NCBI GenBank assembly: GCA_026225945.1
Contig: JAMJFZ010000770.1
Span: 1,241,501 to 1,305,500 of the forward strand
DNA from: Cricetomys ansorgei
Lineage: Eukaryota > Chordata > Mammalia > Rodentia > Nesomyidae
Direction of reading: 5' to 3'
Length of the DNA: 64,000 bases
Made by a program: the position numbers and the translations under genes. Under the pieces are notes generated by a model. That model saw nothing but the letters and a program-made list of their open reading frames with translations, was not told where the DNA came from and searched no databases. Of this stretch, positions 33,234 through 45,439 are shown piece by piece. Each line of letters begins with the position of its first letter. Position 1 is the first letter of the stretch.

Positions 33234-33960
33234 CTGTAGGGGAGGAAAAACACTTTCCCTCTGCTTTCTCAGATTCAGTGACTAGAGATCTGTGAATTAC
33301 ACTAACAGATGACAGGTTGATAGGAGAAAAGGTATCTGCTTCCTCATTGATGTTTATATTTTTATGTGCATAGGGGCTTCACAGGAAAGATTGGGGAATC
33401 CAAAGGAATCGTAAGAGTGGAAGCTTATAAATCATTTTAACAAAGAGTCATAAATTCTGGAGGTGTGAGTAGACAAAGGAAGCAGATGTTAAAGCCTTTT
33501 GGGGTGTGAATTGTGGGAAGTTAAGTCTATGGGTGACTAATGGGAGTTGAGGGTGATTTTTAGCATTTGTTTCTGCAGACCCATCTCTGGCTTTTCATCT
33601 CCGTGGCTGTAACTCCTGGGGAGAAGGACTTATAGCATCATCATCTCTCCCAAGTTTCTGCTGCTAGTCAGATAAGGAACTCTCTGGGAAGGCTTCTTTC
33701 CATCTCTGTTGATTTCTCGATTGCTGTCAGATAGAAACAAGAAACAGTAACAGTGTATTTGGGGGCAGTATATTCTGATTCCCTTCTGCTCTTTGATAGG
33801 AGTGACATCACATCATTATTTGGCTTCTCTGGTCTGTAGCATGCCTAGGACAGAGATAGCTGGTCATTGTGTCTTTTTATCCAGATCCTGAGGCTTAGAC
33901 TCCATATAAACAGATTGTTATGACACTGACCCAGGTGTTGCCTGGCACAGGGTATTTAAA
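33234..33960. mobile_element. Possible old ERVL-type LTR
   Basis: 'tgtaggggaggaaaaacact', 'acagatgacaggttgatagg' and 'cttcacaggaaagattgggg' recall ERVL/MLT2-like LTRs. Orientation and ends not established. Confidence 0.35.
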
Positions 33961-34660
33961 AGTACTTAGGTGATTCTCACCATTAAGCAAAGTGGAGAAC
34001 AATTGCTTTGGACCTGGGTGGTAGATCCCAATATTTTCCCAGTATTCTTCCCAAGGTTTTAGGGGACTGTTGGGGGAACTTTATCAATAGCTGTCAATGA
34101 TGGCTCTCATTTTGCTATAGTGGCAGAATATTGTGAGGGAGATGCTGGTCAGCCTTTGGTAAGTTCTAAGATTCGATAGGGAACAGCTCCGAAATGAGAA
34201 TGATTTTGAAGTCCTAGATTAGACTGAAGTACTCTGGGTTTATTGGGTTTATTGGATAAAATGCACGTTAAGGATAGTAACACAGAGAGAATCAGATTTT
34301 ATAAGGAAGACTTGGAATTTGGGTCGTGGGTTTGAGAAAGGATACAAGAGTGTTACGATGTGGTAGAATTTCGACTCTAGTACTGCGGTTCCAAGCCGGG
34401 CTTCACCGACGAGGCATGCAGCTTATCCCAGGCATGGACACAGGACTGTGGCCAAGCACTAAGGTCAGAGTTTGAGCAGTACCCATTACCTTAAGCTCTG
34501 AATCACGGCTAGTTTCCAAGAGCTTTGAGGCTGGCTAGATCTTTCTCTAGAATACTAACCTTTCAGTGTTAGTTAGACACTAATTAACCTTTTGGGTTTC
34601 CTTTTTGGATAGGATTGCTTTTACCACTCAGGATGGAATTGTCTTAACAAGCAAGCATGG
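33960..34660. other. No gene; unassigned
   Basis: No exon or repeat recognised. It keeps several CpGs around 34350-34420. Confidence 0.45.
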
Positions 34661-35925
34661 AAGATATTAGATATGGCCAAGAAGAAGCACATAAAACAAA
34701 GTGGAACCATAATTGTTGTAATTAGAATGAAATAAAATGAAATCCCCAATAAGGCTGACAAACAGTGAGTTAGACTCAAAAGGGAATTACTAGAAGATGG
34801 ATCTGAAAGAAATGCCTAGAAGGCAGACAGAGAAGGAAGATGGAAAATGTTCCAAATCTTAGAGCATAGAATGAGAAGGTTTGTGAAAGTATAAGCAGTT
34901 TTCTAAGGGGGCCCAGTGAACCAAGCAAGATGATACTCAAATAGATGATGCTGAGAGTTCTCCATTGCACTGGAAGAGACAAGAATATTTATTCTGCACC
35001 CAGATGTAGTGTATTGAAACTTCACAATGCTAAAGTGAGATTTTAAAGTTGTCAGAGGAAAAAAGAGATAACCTATGAAACATGTCAGACAGTAGACTTC
35101 TTAAAGGCATGCAGAACATTGAAGACAGCAGAATAATGTCTTCTTGAGAGGAAAAAAAATGTCATATTAGGATCCTATACCCAATGACAGGGCTTTTTAT
35201 AAAAACTGAAAGAGAAATAAAGACAATTTTTTTTTTACATAAAAGTTGTATAGGAGCTACCACCACCAAGCCAGCTTTCAAAAGCCTTCTGAATGCAGAG
35301 GAAAAAAATTAATAATTTTAGAAGAAAGATCTGAGTGGTACAAAAGGAAAGACATGAAAAATGGCAAAAGATGAATACATAAAATTTAAACAAAGAATTT
35401 CTAGATAAGAAAAGAACATTTTATTTTTGTCTTTAAAAAGACCCAAGAATGGAACATTCAGCTGAAAAGCCTATCAGCCGTGTCAGAGGATAATGGTTCT
35501 GTGCAAGGGCCCTGAAGTCCTTGTATTTTTGGAAAAGAAGTTACACTATATTTTGTTAAGTTAAATGAGCATAGTATAATTTCAAAGGCACTAAAATATA
35601 GGCTTTAATTTCAAAGCCAGTAAAGGGAATAAATGGATCAGTAATATGAGAACAAACTAAAATTTTTGGTTAACCCCATAAAATTAAAAGAAGAAAAAGA
35701 ATCAAGAAAAAAAGAATGTGAGGTGTAGAAGAGATAGGAAAATTACCTTAAAGGTCGGATGTGAACAAGTTCATGTATATCACTAATATCAACAAACTGA
35801 ATTTGTAATATAAACATTGTGAGAAAAATATGTTTAGGGGGAACTCTTCCAGAGACAATGCTGCATATTAGGACATGCAATTAAAGACAGAAAGTGTGGG
35901 AGAGAATGGATAAATATATGCTCAT

Positions 35926-36255
35926 TGTATGAGTTTCTTTTCTTTATGCTGTGACAGAATATTTTACCAAACTGCTTAAGAAAGGAAGGGTGTATATTGG
36001 CTCACAGTTTGAAGGTACAGTCCACTGTGCTGGGAAGGGGTGGTGGTGTGAGCCTCCACAGCTGCGGTAGCAAAATCCTGAGGCAGCTTGTCACATTGTG
36101 TTCACAGACTGGAAGGAGAGGGAGATGCATCCTGGTTGTCAGCTGGATCTCTCCTTTTCATTCAGTCTAAGACCCCAGCACATGCGATGGTGATGCTCAC
36201 GTTCAAGGCGGGCCTTCCCTGAGCAGTTCTCTGCAAATGCCTCATAGATATATCG
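35926..36255 (-). mobile_element. MaLR LTR inside the ancient LINE
   Basis: Starts TGTATGAG and contains 'gaggcagcttgtcacattgt' and 'ttttcattcagtctaagacc'. CTCAT occurs at the left edge and again at 36241-36245, but the right boundary is not certain. Confidence 0.72.
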
Positions 36256-36424
36256 AAAAGTATACGATCATGTCTGTGAAAACATCAAATAGAAAGCTGG
36301 AACAGCCAAATTATTATCAGACAAGAATAGTCTTTAATAGTAAAAGCATTTCCTAGGAGAGGGTTATTTTTCTTAAATTTAAAATTCTTATGCTCTTATT
36401 CAAATAGATTTCTTTAAAAAATTT

Positions 36425-38065
36425 CTTTCACTTTTGAGATTATTTCTTTTCTTTTATTGAAAATAGATTATTTTCTCATACAGTGTATCCTGATTATGGT
36501 TTCCCCTCCCTCTACTCTTAGTTTCTCTCCACCTCCCTCACATCCAGATCCACTCCCTTTCTGTCTCTCATTAGAAAAGAACAGGCTTCTAAGAGATGAT
36601 AATAAAACATAATAAAATAAAATATAATAAGATAAAAACCTGTCACATTAAAGTTAGACAGGACAAAGCAACAGAATCAAAATAGCCCAAGAAAGAAGGC
36701 ACAAGAGGTCCACTTGTTTGCATACTCTGGAATCCCATAAAAAGCTTAAGCTGGGAGACTATAAATATATGCAGAGGACCTGGTGCAGGCCTGTGCATAG
36801 GAGGCAGGCCCTGTGCATGCTGGCTCAGTCTCTATGAGTTCATCTGAGTCTGGCTCATGTTGATTTAGAGGGCTTGTTTACTTGATGTCTTCCATCTCCT
36901 TTGGATTTAATATTCTTTCTGCCTGTCTTCTACAGAGTTCCCTAAACCCTGATGTTTTAGACACCCCATTTAGGGCTGAGCATTTCAAAGTCTCTTACAT
37001 TCTGCATGATGTCCAGCTGTATATTTGCCTCTGTCTACTGCAGGAAAAAGTTTCTCTGATGATGGCTGAACAAGGCACTGCTCTATAAGTATGGCAGAAT
37101 ATTATTAGGAGCCATTTTATCACCACTTAAAAAAAGCTAGTAGTAATTGGTTTTACCATAGATCTCTGGTTCTTGGTCACTCAAGCAGTATTGGGTATGA
37201 ATTTCATCTGGTGTAATGGACCTTAAGTCAAATCAGGTATTGGTTGGTTACTCCCACAAGCTTTGTGCCACCATTGCTCTACAATATTTTGCAGAAGAGT
37301 TTGTGACTGGGATTGGTGTTTGTGTTTCTCTTCTGGTAGCATGCAGTGTGCCTTCTTGTACCAAAGATGCTAGAACATATGGGTGAAGGCTCTGTGTAGG
37401 CACCAGCTTGCCATCTCAATGTTCAATGTGTTGTGTATGTATTGTCTTCAGCAATGAGATCTTGTTGTTAGTTTATGGGGAGCAACCAACAGTCTTGCCA
37501 ACAGCCTGGGTTGTTTGTGGATTCCCATGGGACTCTTTTGGCCAATGACTCAATTAGATGTTACCCGATGCCAGTATTGGACATTTTGTTTGGTAACAAG
37601 AGATGGCCAATTTGGACTCTGTGTCCCAGTGATTTGGCAATTTCACTAGATTGTCTTCATATATTTGTATGTTTTAGAAGTTTCTACTGTGTTAGGTTTC
37701 TATACTACCCCTAAAATGCCCCCAAACTTCAGCTGTCTCTTCCTGAATTTCCTCATTCAAACTTCTTTCCCCTTTCTCTCCCCACTTTATTCCCCAATCT
37801 CATCCCACAAATCCACCCATAATTCATAATTCTTTCTCTTTCCTAATGAGACCTCTTCCCCCTACTTCCTTGCTCTATCCATAGAACCCTCTGTGGTTCT
37901 GTGGATTGCAGTTTGATTATCACTGACTTAACAGCTAATATCCACATATAAGTGAATACTTTCTTCCTTGGTCTGGGATACCTCACTCAGGATGATTTTT
38001 CTATTTTCATCCATTTGCAAATTTCATGATATCATTTTTTAACAGCTATTGTGTAAATGTATCAG
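36425..38065 (-). mobile_element. Rodent (Lx-like) L1, 3' UTR plus end of ORF2
   Basis: The plus strand reads as the reverse complement of a rodent L1 3' region: 'gtttacttgatgtcttccat', 'tctctgatgatggctgaaca', 'ggttggttactcccacaagc' and 'ggtaacaagagatggccaat'. It finishes in 'cctcactcaggatgattttt' and 'tgcaaatttcatgatatcat', the end of ORF2. 5'-truncated, so it is an inactive insertion. Confidence 0.85.
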
Positions 38066-38067
38066 AT

Positions 38068-38150
38068 TATAATATATCATTATATATAATTATATATAAT
38101 ATATATACGATATATAATAATATATAATTAATATAATATTAAATATTATT
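38068..38150. repeat. AT-rich simple sequence
   Basis: TATA/ATAT repeats between two rodent L1 segments. Confidence 0.9.
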
Positions 38151-38945
38151 TCCTCCTTCCCTTTCCTCCCTTCAAATTCCTCTATATTACCCTCCTTGCT
38201 CTCTTTCAAATTCATGGGCTCCCTTTTCATTAATTGTTACACACACACACACACACGTATTAAATAAATACAGTTTGCCCAGTCAGTATAATGTTACTTG
38301 TATGTGAAAGTTTTCAGGGCTTCCCATTTGGTATTGGATAACCAATTGTTGTGCCTTTTCTGGGGAAGACTATTTATCTCACTCTCAGCCTTTCTTAGTT
38401 GCCTGTAGTTCTTTGTGTAGGGTTGAGGCCTTACAAGAGATCCTCTATCCATGTTACCATGCCTATTGCTGTTGTCCTTATTCAGCTCATGTTTAGACAA
38501 TAATTTTGGTGAGACTTTATGGGTATAGCTTCTGACATTACTAGAAGACACAATCTCACAGCCAACTCCCTGATCTTTTGAATCTTACAATATTTCCAGC
38601 TTCTTTTGTGCAGAGTTTCCTGAGCCTTAGGTATATGAGTTGTGTTGTAGATGGGACTGGTATCAGGCACTATTTCCCTCATGTTGAGTTGAGCTGTCCT
38701 CAAGTCCAATTAGAGAGCTGTTGGTTACCACTAAGGTAACCAACTACTTAGGATTATTTTGTTTGTACTACTACTTAGGGTTACTTTGCCTTCTGGTTGT
38801 GGTTGTGTTTCATAGGTGCCATAGCTGGGTAGAATTGTTGGTTGTTTTCTTCTTTGGAACTTTGCATGGCACTTTGAGAGGTTTACTTCTTCATGATATA
38901 ATTTTCCAGGAGGTTTTAATAAAATATCTTCAAAACATGTCAAAC
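38150..38945 (-). mobile_element. Rodent L1 fragment (antisense)
   Basis: 'tgttacttgtatgtgaaagt', 'gcctgtagttctttgtgtag', 'gactttatgggtatagcttc' and 'gaagacacaatctcacagcc' recur in rodent L1 sequence in reverse. It may be part of the same insertion as 36425-38065. A short (AC)8 run is at 38251-38267. Confidence 0.75.
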
Positions 38946-39359
38946 AAAATTGTTAAAAATTGAAGAACTGATGGAGTTCTGTGATACACCATTATAGTGG
39001 GAGATTCTAATACATCTCTCTCAATTGTTGATGTATAAAACAAACTGAAAATTTACATAACACAGTTACCATGTTTGATTAATTTGAGATTGATTTATAC
39101 AGAGAATTCTGCCTCAGTGTTCACTCTTCACAGAATGTTGTTCACAGACATATTTACAAAAAGGGCCCAGAAAGTAAGATACAGGAAAGTATCAACTATC
39201 TTCAAAGAATTAGGGATTTTCAGGCCATGAATTCTTACACAATGCAGTAAAATTAGGATCAATAGGATGGAGATTAAACTGGAAAAAAAAGGAAAGAAAA
39301 GAACCTTGAGGTATGTAGAAATTAAACCACCTATCTCAAAGATGAAAACATAATGCAAA

Positions 39360-40320
39360 AACAGAAAAAGATGATCCGAAGCTGGGAAACATCCAGTCCA
39401 GTGTTTATGTCCTTGACTGAGGGGACCTGAAGGAAGGGAGACCTTGAAGGCCCTGTAATGACTACAGGCAATTTTTCAGAAAGATTGATTGATCTTGAAG
39501 CAATTAAGGCAAAAGCAACCAAATTCCTGACCTGAGGAGATTGCATTTCTCTTTATTGATTCGTCCAGTGTTTTAAATTCCCTTGCTCGGGTCATTCTTC
39601 AGTGAAGGGTGTGCCATTTCTGTTGTGTTGAAGAATGACTGGAAAACAGACCTTGCAGGTATATGCCTTGACCTGCCTTCAGAGATGCTTCCTGCATATA
39701 ACTCCCAAGTAGCCACCATATCTTGTGGGGCTACTAAACATACAGGAAAGGACACTGGGTGCCACAGGGAAAGATATTTGGTGCCTGTAGACATCGGCTA
39801 CAGTTTTACTTCCAGGTAGTTCATCTTAGCCAAGTGTGCAGACTCACTAGTGGCATCTAAGAACCAGGAGAGCTCAGGAACGGCCTGTGCCCTGGCTTCT
39901 CTTACTTCCCTTTCAAAATCACTGCATCCCTCCACTTCTGGTTTTGCTTAGCACAGAACAGGGCATATGGGAGGAGCCCACATTGTTTTCCTGCCTTAAC
40001 AAGATCACAAGGGAGGAGGGACATGTCCATACCAAATGCTACACACCTGTCCTTTCAACCCTAAGCTTTCGGTACATTGACCCAAAAGCTTTATCATTTG
40101 GATTTTGGAGTGCATCTATATTTTCACACACTTTATGGAGTATGTTTACAGGCAAACAAATTACATGTATGACCAAATCTTGCAACCACATTAAAGTCAA
40201 TGTACAACTCTTCCCAAACACTAAATGAAAAGTCTCAATAGCAGATAAAGAAGCATCTTTCTCCTCTTAAAATGAAGTTTCCAAAAATGAATTGATTTGA
40301 ATTATGAGTCTGAATTAAAA
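39360..40320. other. No gene; unassigned
   Basis: Open frames of up to 113 codons (39887-40228) show no known domain. Confidence 0.5.
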
Positions 40321-40480
40321 ATAAGGAAGCTGAATGTGTTGCCACAGACCTGAAAACCTATTACCTAGGATGTGAAGTTAGGAGGATCTCCAGATCCCCG
40401 GGAGCTTGAGGTCAGCTTGGGCTGTATGGTGAGCTTGAGGCCATCCTGAGACACACAGCGGAACACTGCTTGAAAATGAA
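40320..40480 (+). mobile_element. Old B1-related SINE
   Basis: 'gaggatctccagatcccc', 'gagcttgaggtcagcttggg' and 'gaggccatcctgagacacac' follow a diverged plus-strand B1. Confidence 0.65.
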
Positions 40481-40539
40481 CTAACTGATGACCATAGAAA
40501 CAAAAGCATCAGAGTGGAATTAACACTAAAAACAGCTGT

Positions 40540-40730
40540 AGAAGCTACAGAGATGGTTCAATGGTTAAGAGAAAGAACTGCCATCGAGGAGGACCTGAGT
40601 TCAGTTCTTAGCACCCATGAGGTGGCTTACAACTGTCTCTGACTCCAGTTTCACAGGATCCTACGCCATCTTCTGGCCTCGCAGGCAACTGCAGTTTGTG
40701 AACACATACCCACACACAGGCACACAAGCT
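40540..40730 (+). mobile_element. B2/B3-type SINE
   Basis: 'acagagatggttcaatggtt', 'acctgagttcagttcttagc' and 'gccatcttctggcctcgcag' in order. Confidence 0.9.
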
Positions 40731-42028
40731 CATCCTGCGGGTATGTGGGGATAAGAGGATGTTGTCTTATTTAAGTATGACGTTCTAGAGTAAGGAGGTG
40801 AGAAAACAGGTGTATCTCTTGAGATCAGGAAGTCATCTAGACTAATTCTACCCCTGAAAAATTGATATTATTTCTCCTTCTGGTTTCCCACTTGCTCCAG
40901 CCAATACTATAATTAAAAGACTCTTCTCTAAGGTGTTCAAATCATGTTAGAGATATTGTCTAATTAATCCCTTTCACACCCCCGGTTGTCTACGAGCTTG
41001 GGGCCCTGCCTCTACCTGCGAGTGCCAGGCAGCTCAGCTTGGTGCCTGTGGCAGTTCTTCTGGAAAGACTTATGGAAAGTGACAACAGATGTTGAAACAA
41101 GCCTGGCCTTCCCAAAGCTGTGAACACAGCCTCTCCTCTGAGACATAGCAGCACTCACTGCCTGAGAGCCAAAAAAGCTCTCATCAGAGCTGGCAGGTAC
41201 AATCTGTAGATGCATTCTCCCACAGAAGGTCCTTGTTTTGGTTATGGACTGAGCTCAGCCTCCAGACAAGGAAGGAGAAGATTGCACATCCCTTTTCTTT
41301 GGCCTCTGATGCTGCTCCATTCCTGCGACACCCACTTTGCCTCTCTTTGCCTCTTTCCAGTTTTGTCTTCTGTAAAGTAGGACACAGCATTTCTGTGCTG
41401 CACATATTGCTGATTATTGATGTTCTATCTTCTATACGTCTCTGATCCAGATAGAGCAAGATGTCCTTTTAACCCAGACTACAGGTTGTGCAGTAGCTCT
41501 CAGGGCATTATCCACTGGTAGTGCTGTCTGTCCATAGGAGGTACACATATCTCATCAGGTGTGAGTCTCACAGATGGCTATGTGTCCCTGTGGATGCTAT
41601 CTATTCTTCCACCCCACTATTTCCTCTGCATGTGTGATTGTCCGCATTCTAGAAGGAGGTGAGACCTGGGGACATCTTTCCAATGAAAAGTTCTCAAGCC
41701 AGTGCTTCTAAAATTCCTTAGGAACACTTTTAATTATATCGTTTCCTGTACCTGATAACCACGAAGCTCTTTGATACATCAGTATGATCGTTAAAATAAC
41801 ATTTTCACTGAAATCTGATGGTGAGCATTAGGCTCAGGCCAAATCATGATACCTGGAGCTCAGAGGCTGAATATAGTCCTCAACCTCATAGACATCAAAG
41901 TCAGACATTGGCCTCACAGCATCAATTTTCTATCTGCTTCTACTTCATTTCTTTCAATACCCATTCTATTTGCACCACTATCTGTCACTTCATATCCATC
42001 CCTCCTTCTTTCTTTTATTCCTTCCTTC

Positions 42029-42030
<2 letters not shown>
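40730..42030. other. No gene; unassigned
   Basis: Opposed open frames of 70-91 codons near 41184-41459 lack recognisable domains. No repeat family recognised. Confidence 0.5.
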
Positions 42031-42071
<41 letters not shown>

Positions 42072-42072
42072 A
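42031..42072. repeat. (CT)n/(TTTC)n microsatellite
   Basis: CT repeats (42031-42059) followed by TTTC units. Confidence 0.97.
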
Positions 42073-42143
42073 TGACAAACAAGACACTGTTTTAACTGAA
42101 TTCCTTTGGGGGAAAAACGGTTTTCATTTTAAATAGAAAAAAC

Positions 42144-42887
42144 CAAGGACATGGTTGATGGAAGAGCGTGTGACTGAGATCCCATCAGATGGCATGGACA
42201 AGGTCAGGGACATGGTTGATGGAATAGTGTGTGACTGAGATCCCATCAGATGGCATGGACAAGGTCAAGGACATGGTTGATGGAAGAGTGTGTGACTGAG
42301 ATCCCATCAGATGGTATGGACAAGGTCAGGGACATGGTTGATGGAATAGTGTGTGACTGAGATCCCATCAGATGGCATGGACAAGGTCAAGGACATGGTT
42401 GATGGAAGAGTGTGTGACTGAGATCCCATCAGATGGCATGGACAAGGTCAAGGACATGGTTGATGGAAGAGTGTGTGACTGAGATCCCATCAGATGGCAT
42501 GGACAAGGTCAAGAACATGGTTGATGGAATAGGGTGTGACTGAGATCCCATCAGATGGCATGGACAAGGTCAAGGACATGGTTGATGGAAGAGTGTGTGA
42601 CTGAGATCCCATCAGATGGCGTGGACAAGGTCAGGGACATGGTTGATGGAAATGGAAGAGTGTGTGACTGAGATCCCATCAGATAGCATGGACAAGGTCA
42701 AGAACATGGTTGATGGAAGAATGTGTGACTGAGATCCCATCAGATGGCATGGACAAGGTCAAGGACATGGTTGATGGAAGAGTGTGTGACTGAGATCCCA
42801 TCAGATGGCATGGACAAGGTCAAGGACATGGTTGATGGAAGAGTGTGTGACTGAGATCCCATCAGATGGTATGGACAAGGTCAAGGA
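42144..42887. repeat. 61-bp minisatellite, about 12 copies
   Basis: Units begin with 'caaggacatggttgatggaa' or a variant at 42144, 42205, 42266, 42327, 42388, 42449, 42510, 42571, 42632, 42699, 42760 and 42821, with a partial thirteenth. All are 61 bp except unit 9, which is 67 bp through a 6-bp insertion. Each carries ACAAGGTCA at the unit junction, resembling an extended nuclear-receptor half-site. Units differ at only a few positions, indicating recent expansion or homogenisation. Confidence 0.99.
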
Positions 42888-42889
42888 AA

Positions 42890-44085
42890 TTCTTGAAGCA
42901 GAAACAGAGTGACGTTCAGAGAAAAGAACAGTTCATGCAAAGAATGACCTATGGGTATGGAGTTGAGGAACTGAGTGTGTCTCAGTTTACCTGGGGTGTG
43001 TTTGGAAGCAATAACAGGGTAAGGTGGAAAGGCCATCAGTACCATGTCTTTAGGAGCCCTTCTGTCATTCCAGGGAGTCTGGACTTTTGTCCTCAACACC
43101 ATGAGAAGTCATTCAGTTCTCCATTGAAAGAAACAAAACCAGAGAATTGGTTTTACCAAGATCAGTCTTTGTCTTCTTGGATTTTGTCAAGCTGGCAAAG
43201 ATAGAGGGAAACAAAATATGCTTCATATTGGTGATAATGTGCTGGTGTGGACATTAGCATCGAGTGTAGAATTTCAATAATAGCTATTAGGAGTCTAGCT
43301 ATAAGTAACATATGAGAAGCTAGTATATCCAGTTGTTTATGATGGGAGGTTTAAAATACAGTGGGTGTGAGGGACCAACCGCACAAGATCTTTGCTGCTC
43401 AATATCGTGCTCATTTTAGTATAAGAACTTTGTCCTCTGTTTATTGCAAGGCAAGATTGTGTGTTCTGGGTTCAAGCTCATCTACTGTGGTCTTAGGGAT
43501 GGGATGATCATGTAATCTAAGCCCACCCAGGCATGGTGACTCTCAAGAGCAATTCTGAAACATGTCAGGACAAAGATACACCCATTTCCCTGATGAGTGT
43601 AGACAAGCTGTTGGCAATTTGTTTTGTTCTGAACAGAAAACTAATTACAGTAGAAAGGTGGGAGCAGTCTTTAGCACTCTCTGTACGAATGAAGGGAACA
43701 AACACAGAAAAGGTGACTTTGGGTGACTTCTTACTTTAAATAGCTTTACAATATACAACAACATAAGGATCCTGGAACAAAATATTAAAGCAGCCCCAAA
43801 GATTCAAAGTTAACCCACCACCATACTACAAAGTACCTTTTGTTAAATGAAATGGAAAAAGTCGATTTTCTTTGAAACTTGCTGAGCATCAGTGTCCAAA
43901 CCTGCAGGCATGCAGCATCTGGAGCAGACAGCAAAAGGTGACCTGAGAATACGAACTTGGAACTTTGATTACTGTCAGCAAAGTCTCTTGGAGTTCCCTT
44001 TCAAGGCAAAGGGTAGTTTCTAAGCCAGAATCACATTGCTTTGAGTGAGGAAAAGGACAGGCAGTCATGATAAGATGTGAGTATT
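42890..44085. other. No gene; unassigned
   Basis: A 112-codon frame (42866-43204) starts in the last minisatellite unit and has no recognisable domain. No repeat family recognised. Confidence 0.5.
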
Positions 44086-44088
44086 GCT

Positions 44089-44310
44089 GGGGCTGGAAAG
44101 ATGGCTCAGTGGTTAAGAGCACTTCCTGCTTTTGCAGATGGCTTAGGTTTGGTTCCCAGCACCCACTTCAGGTGGCTCACAGTCACATGTACCTCTAGTT
44201 CCAGGGGATCTCACATCCTCTTCTGGCCCTGTGAGTGAGTACCTGCACTTACGTGCACACGCACCCCTTTCCCTACAGGCATACACATAATTTAAAAGTT
44301 AAAACCCTCC
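44089..44310 (+). mobile_element. B2/B3-type SINE
   Basis: 'ggctggaaagatggctcagt', 'ggttaagagcacttcctgct', 'ttcccagcacccacttcagg' and 'ctcttctggccctgtgagtg' give a well-preserved tRNA-derived SINE. Confidence 0.94.
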
Positions 44311-45025
44311 AAAACCTGAGCATTGTAGAGCAATTTTTCTTCCTGAGTGTGGACTTCAGTTTGTATTTGTGTTGGGAATATTTCAAGACACATTGAGCCA
44401 TTTGAGGATATTAAGGTTGAAGGTGACTGGTGCCACTCAAAGTCACTGCTGTTCTCTGTAAAACACAATAAAAGCTCAGAGACCAAAAGCTGTATGAGAA
44501 AATGAAGTATTGATTGAGGAGTAGATATGATGTACAATATCGTTATTAGGATCAACTCAGTGCTATTAATCTGAGGTCTCACCTATTCACAGAAGATTAC
44601 ACTAGTTAGCAAAACATTATTGAGGTCTGCGGACCTTACATCAGTGGCACCCCCCTTTTCGGCTGTGGAAGGCTACTATGCCCAATCGATGTTTTTTTGG
44701 AATACAGGTCCACAAAAGCACCCTGCTTACATACGATCCCATCCAGGGGTTTGTGACACTTGGCTAGAGCCAACTCTTCTTCATGTACTCCCTCTTCTTG
44801 GATCCTAAGTTTAATCACCATTCCCATTCCTCTACTTCCCACTAATTATCATGGGACTTACGATACACTCAAGGAAAGAAATTCCTTCTTGTGTTTTTGG
44901 CCCTTTCTAAACCCCAAAGCACTCACGGCAGGCTCACATCTGGTGGGGCTAGAACAGACAAGATTCTTGACCGTGGGGAAGGGTTGGAATTATCTGATAC
45001 TCAAAACAGCAGATGGGGAAAATAT
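44310..45025. other. No gene; unassigned
   Basis: A 103-codon frame (44760-45071) has no recognisable domain. Confidence 0.5.
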
Positions 45026-45029
45026 CCTC

Positions 45030-45210
45030 CGTAAGATCATAGAACTAGAGGAGGCCCTGGAAGCTACCTAATCAAATCCTGTCATTTTACGCAGGAGAAG
45101 AAATTCATGCCTGATATGGCTGTGACATTCTCAGCTTCAGAAACACTTAATAGCAGAATTGGGGAAAGAATCCAGGGATCCAGATTCTGAATGTCATTCT
45201 TCTTGCTGTG
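45030..45210 (+). mobile_element. MIR-type SINE (ancient)
   Basis: 'agatcatagaactagaggag', 'ctgtcattttacgcaggaga' and 'aatccagggatccagattct' match a MIR-like core and 3' part in diverged form. Confidence 0.55.
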
Positions 45211-45439
45211 TATTTTGTCTGCACAGCTGCCTTAGCTATAGAAGTCTCTGAGTCAGCATTCCCTTCATGAACATTTACATTTACAAGGCTTTAAATCTTT
45301 ACCTGATGTCTTTCCTTCGGTCCTTAAACGTCATGTGCAGCTGTACCATGGAAAGCCTTGCCCATGGTTTTATAGCCTTGTCTGATGCTTCTGCATTGTA
45401 AAATTAAAAAAAAATTAATTATACCTGCCTTACTGATGA

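Larger units (their letters stand above)
34660..39360 (+). mobile_element. Ancient L1M/HAL1-type LINE, heavily decayed and interrupted
   Basis: Read along the plus strand: 'gaaatccccaataaggctga' (34740), 'tcctatacccaatgacaggg' (35172), 'aattaaagacagaaagtgtg' (35879), 'atagaaagctggaacagcca' (36288), 'ggagattctaatacatctct' (39000) and 'aggtatgtagaaattaaacc' (39310). These follow the ORF1-to-ORF2 endonuclease part of an old L1-like element. All frames are broken. It is split by an LTR (35926-36255) and an antisense rodent L1 (36425-38945). Confidence 0.65.

Noticed and set aside
35921..36245. CTCAT repeated at 35921-35925 and 36241-36245 as an exact LTR target duplication
   Set aside because: LTR-like sequence seems to continue to about 36255, and about 100 bp of expected LINE text is missing at this point, so the match may be chance.
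42144..42887. Array looked superficially like a CRISPR or other repeat-spacer array
   Set aside because: Units are contiguous 61-bp near-identical copies with no unique spacers, in vertebrate DNA; it is a minisatellite.
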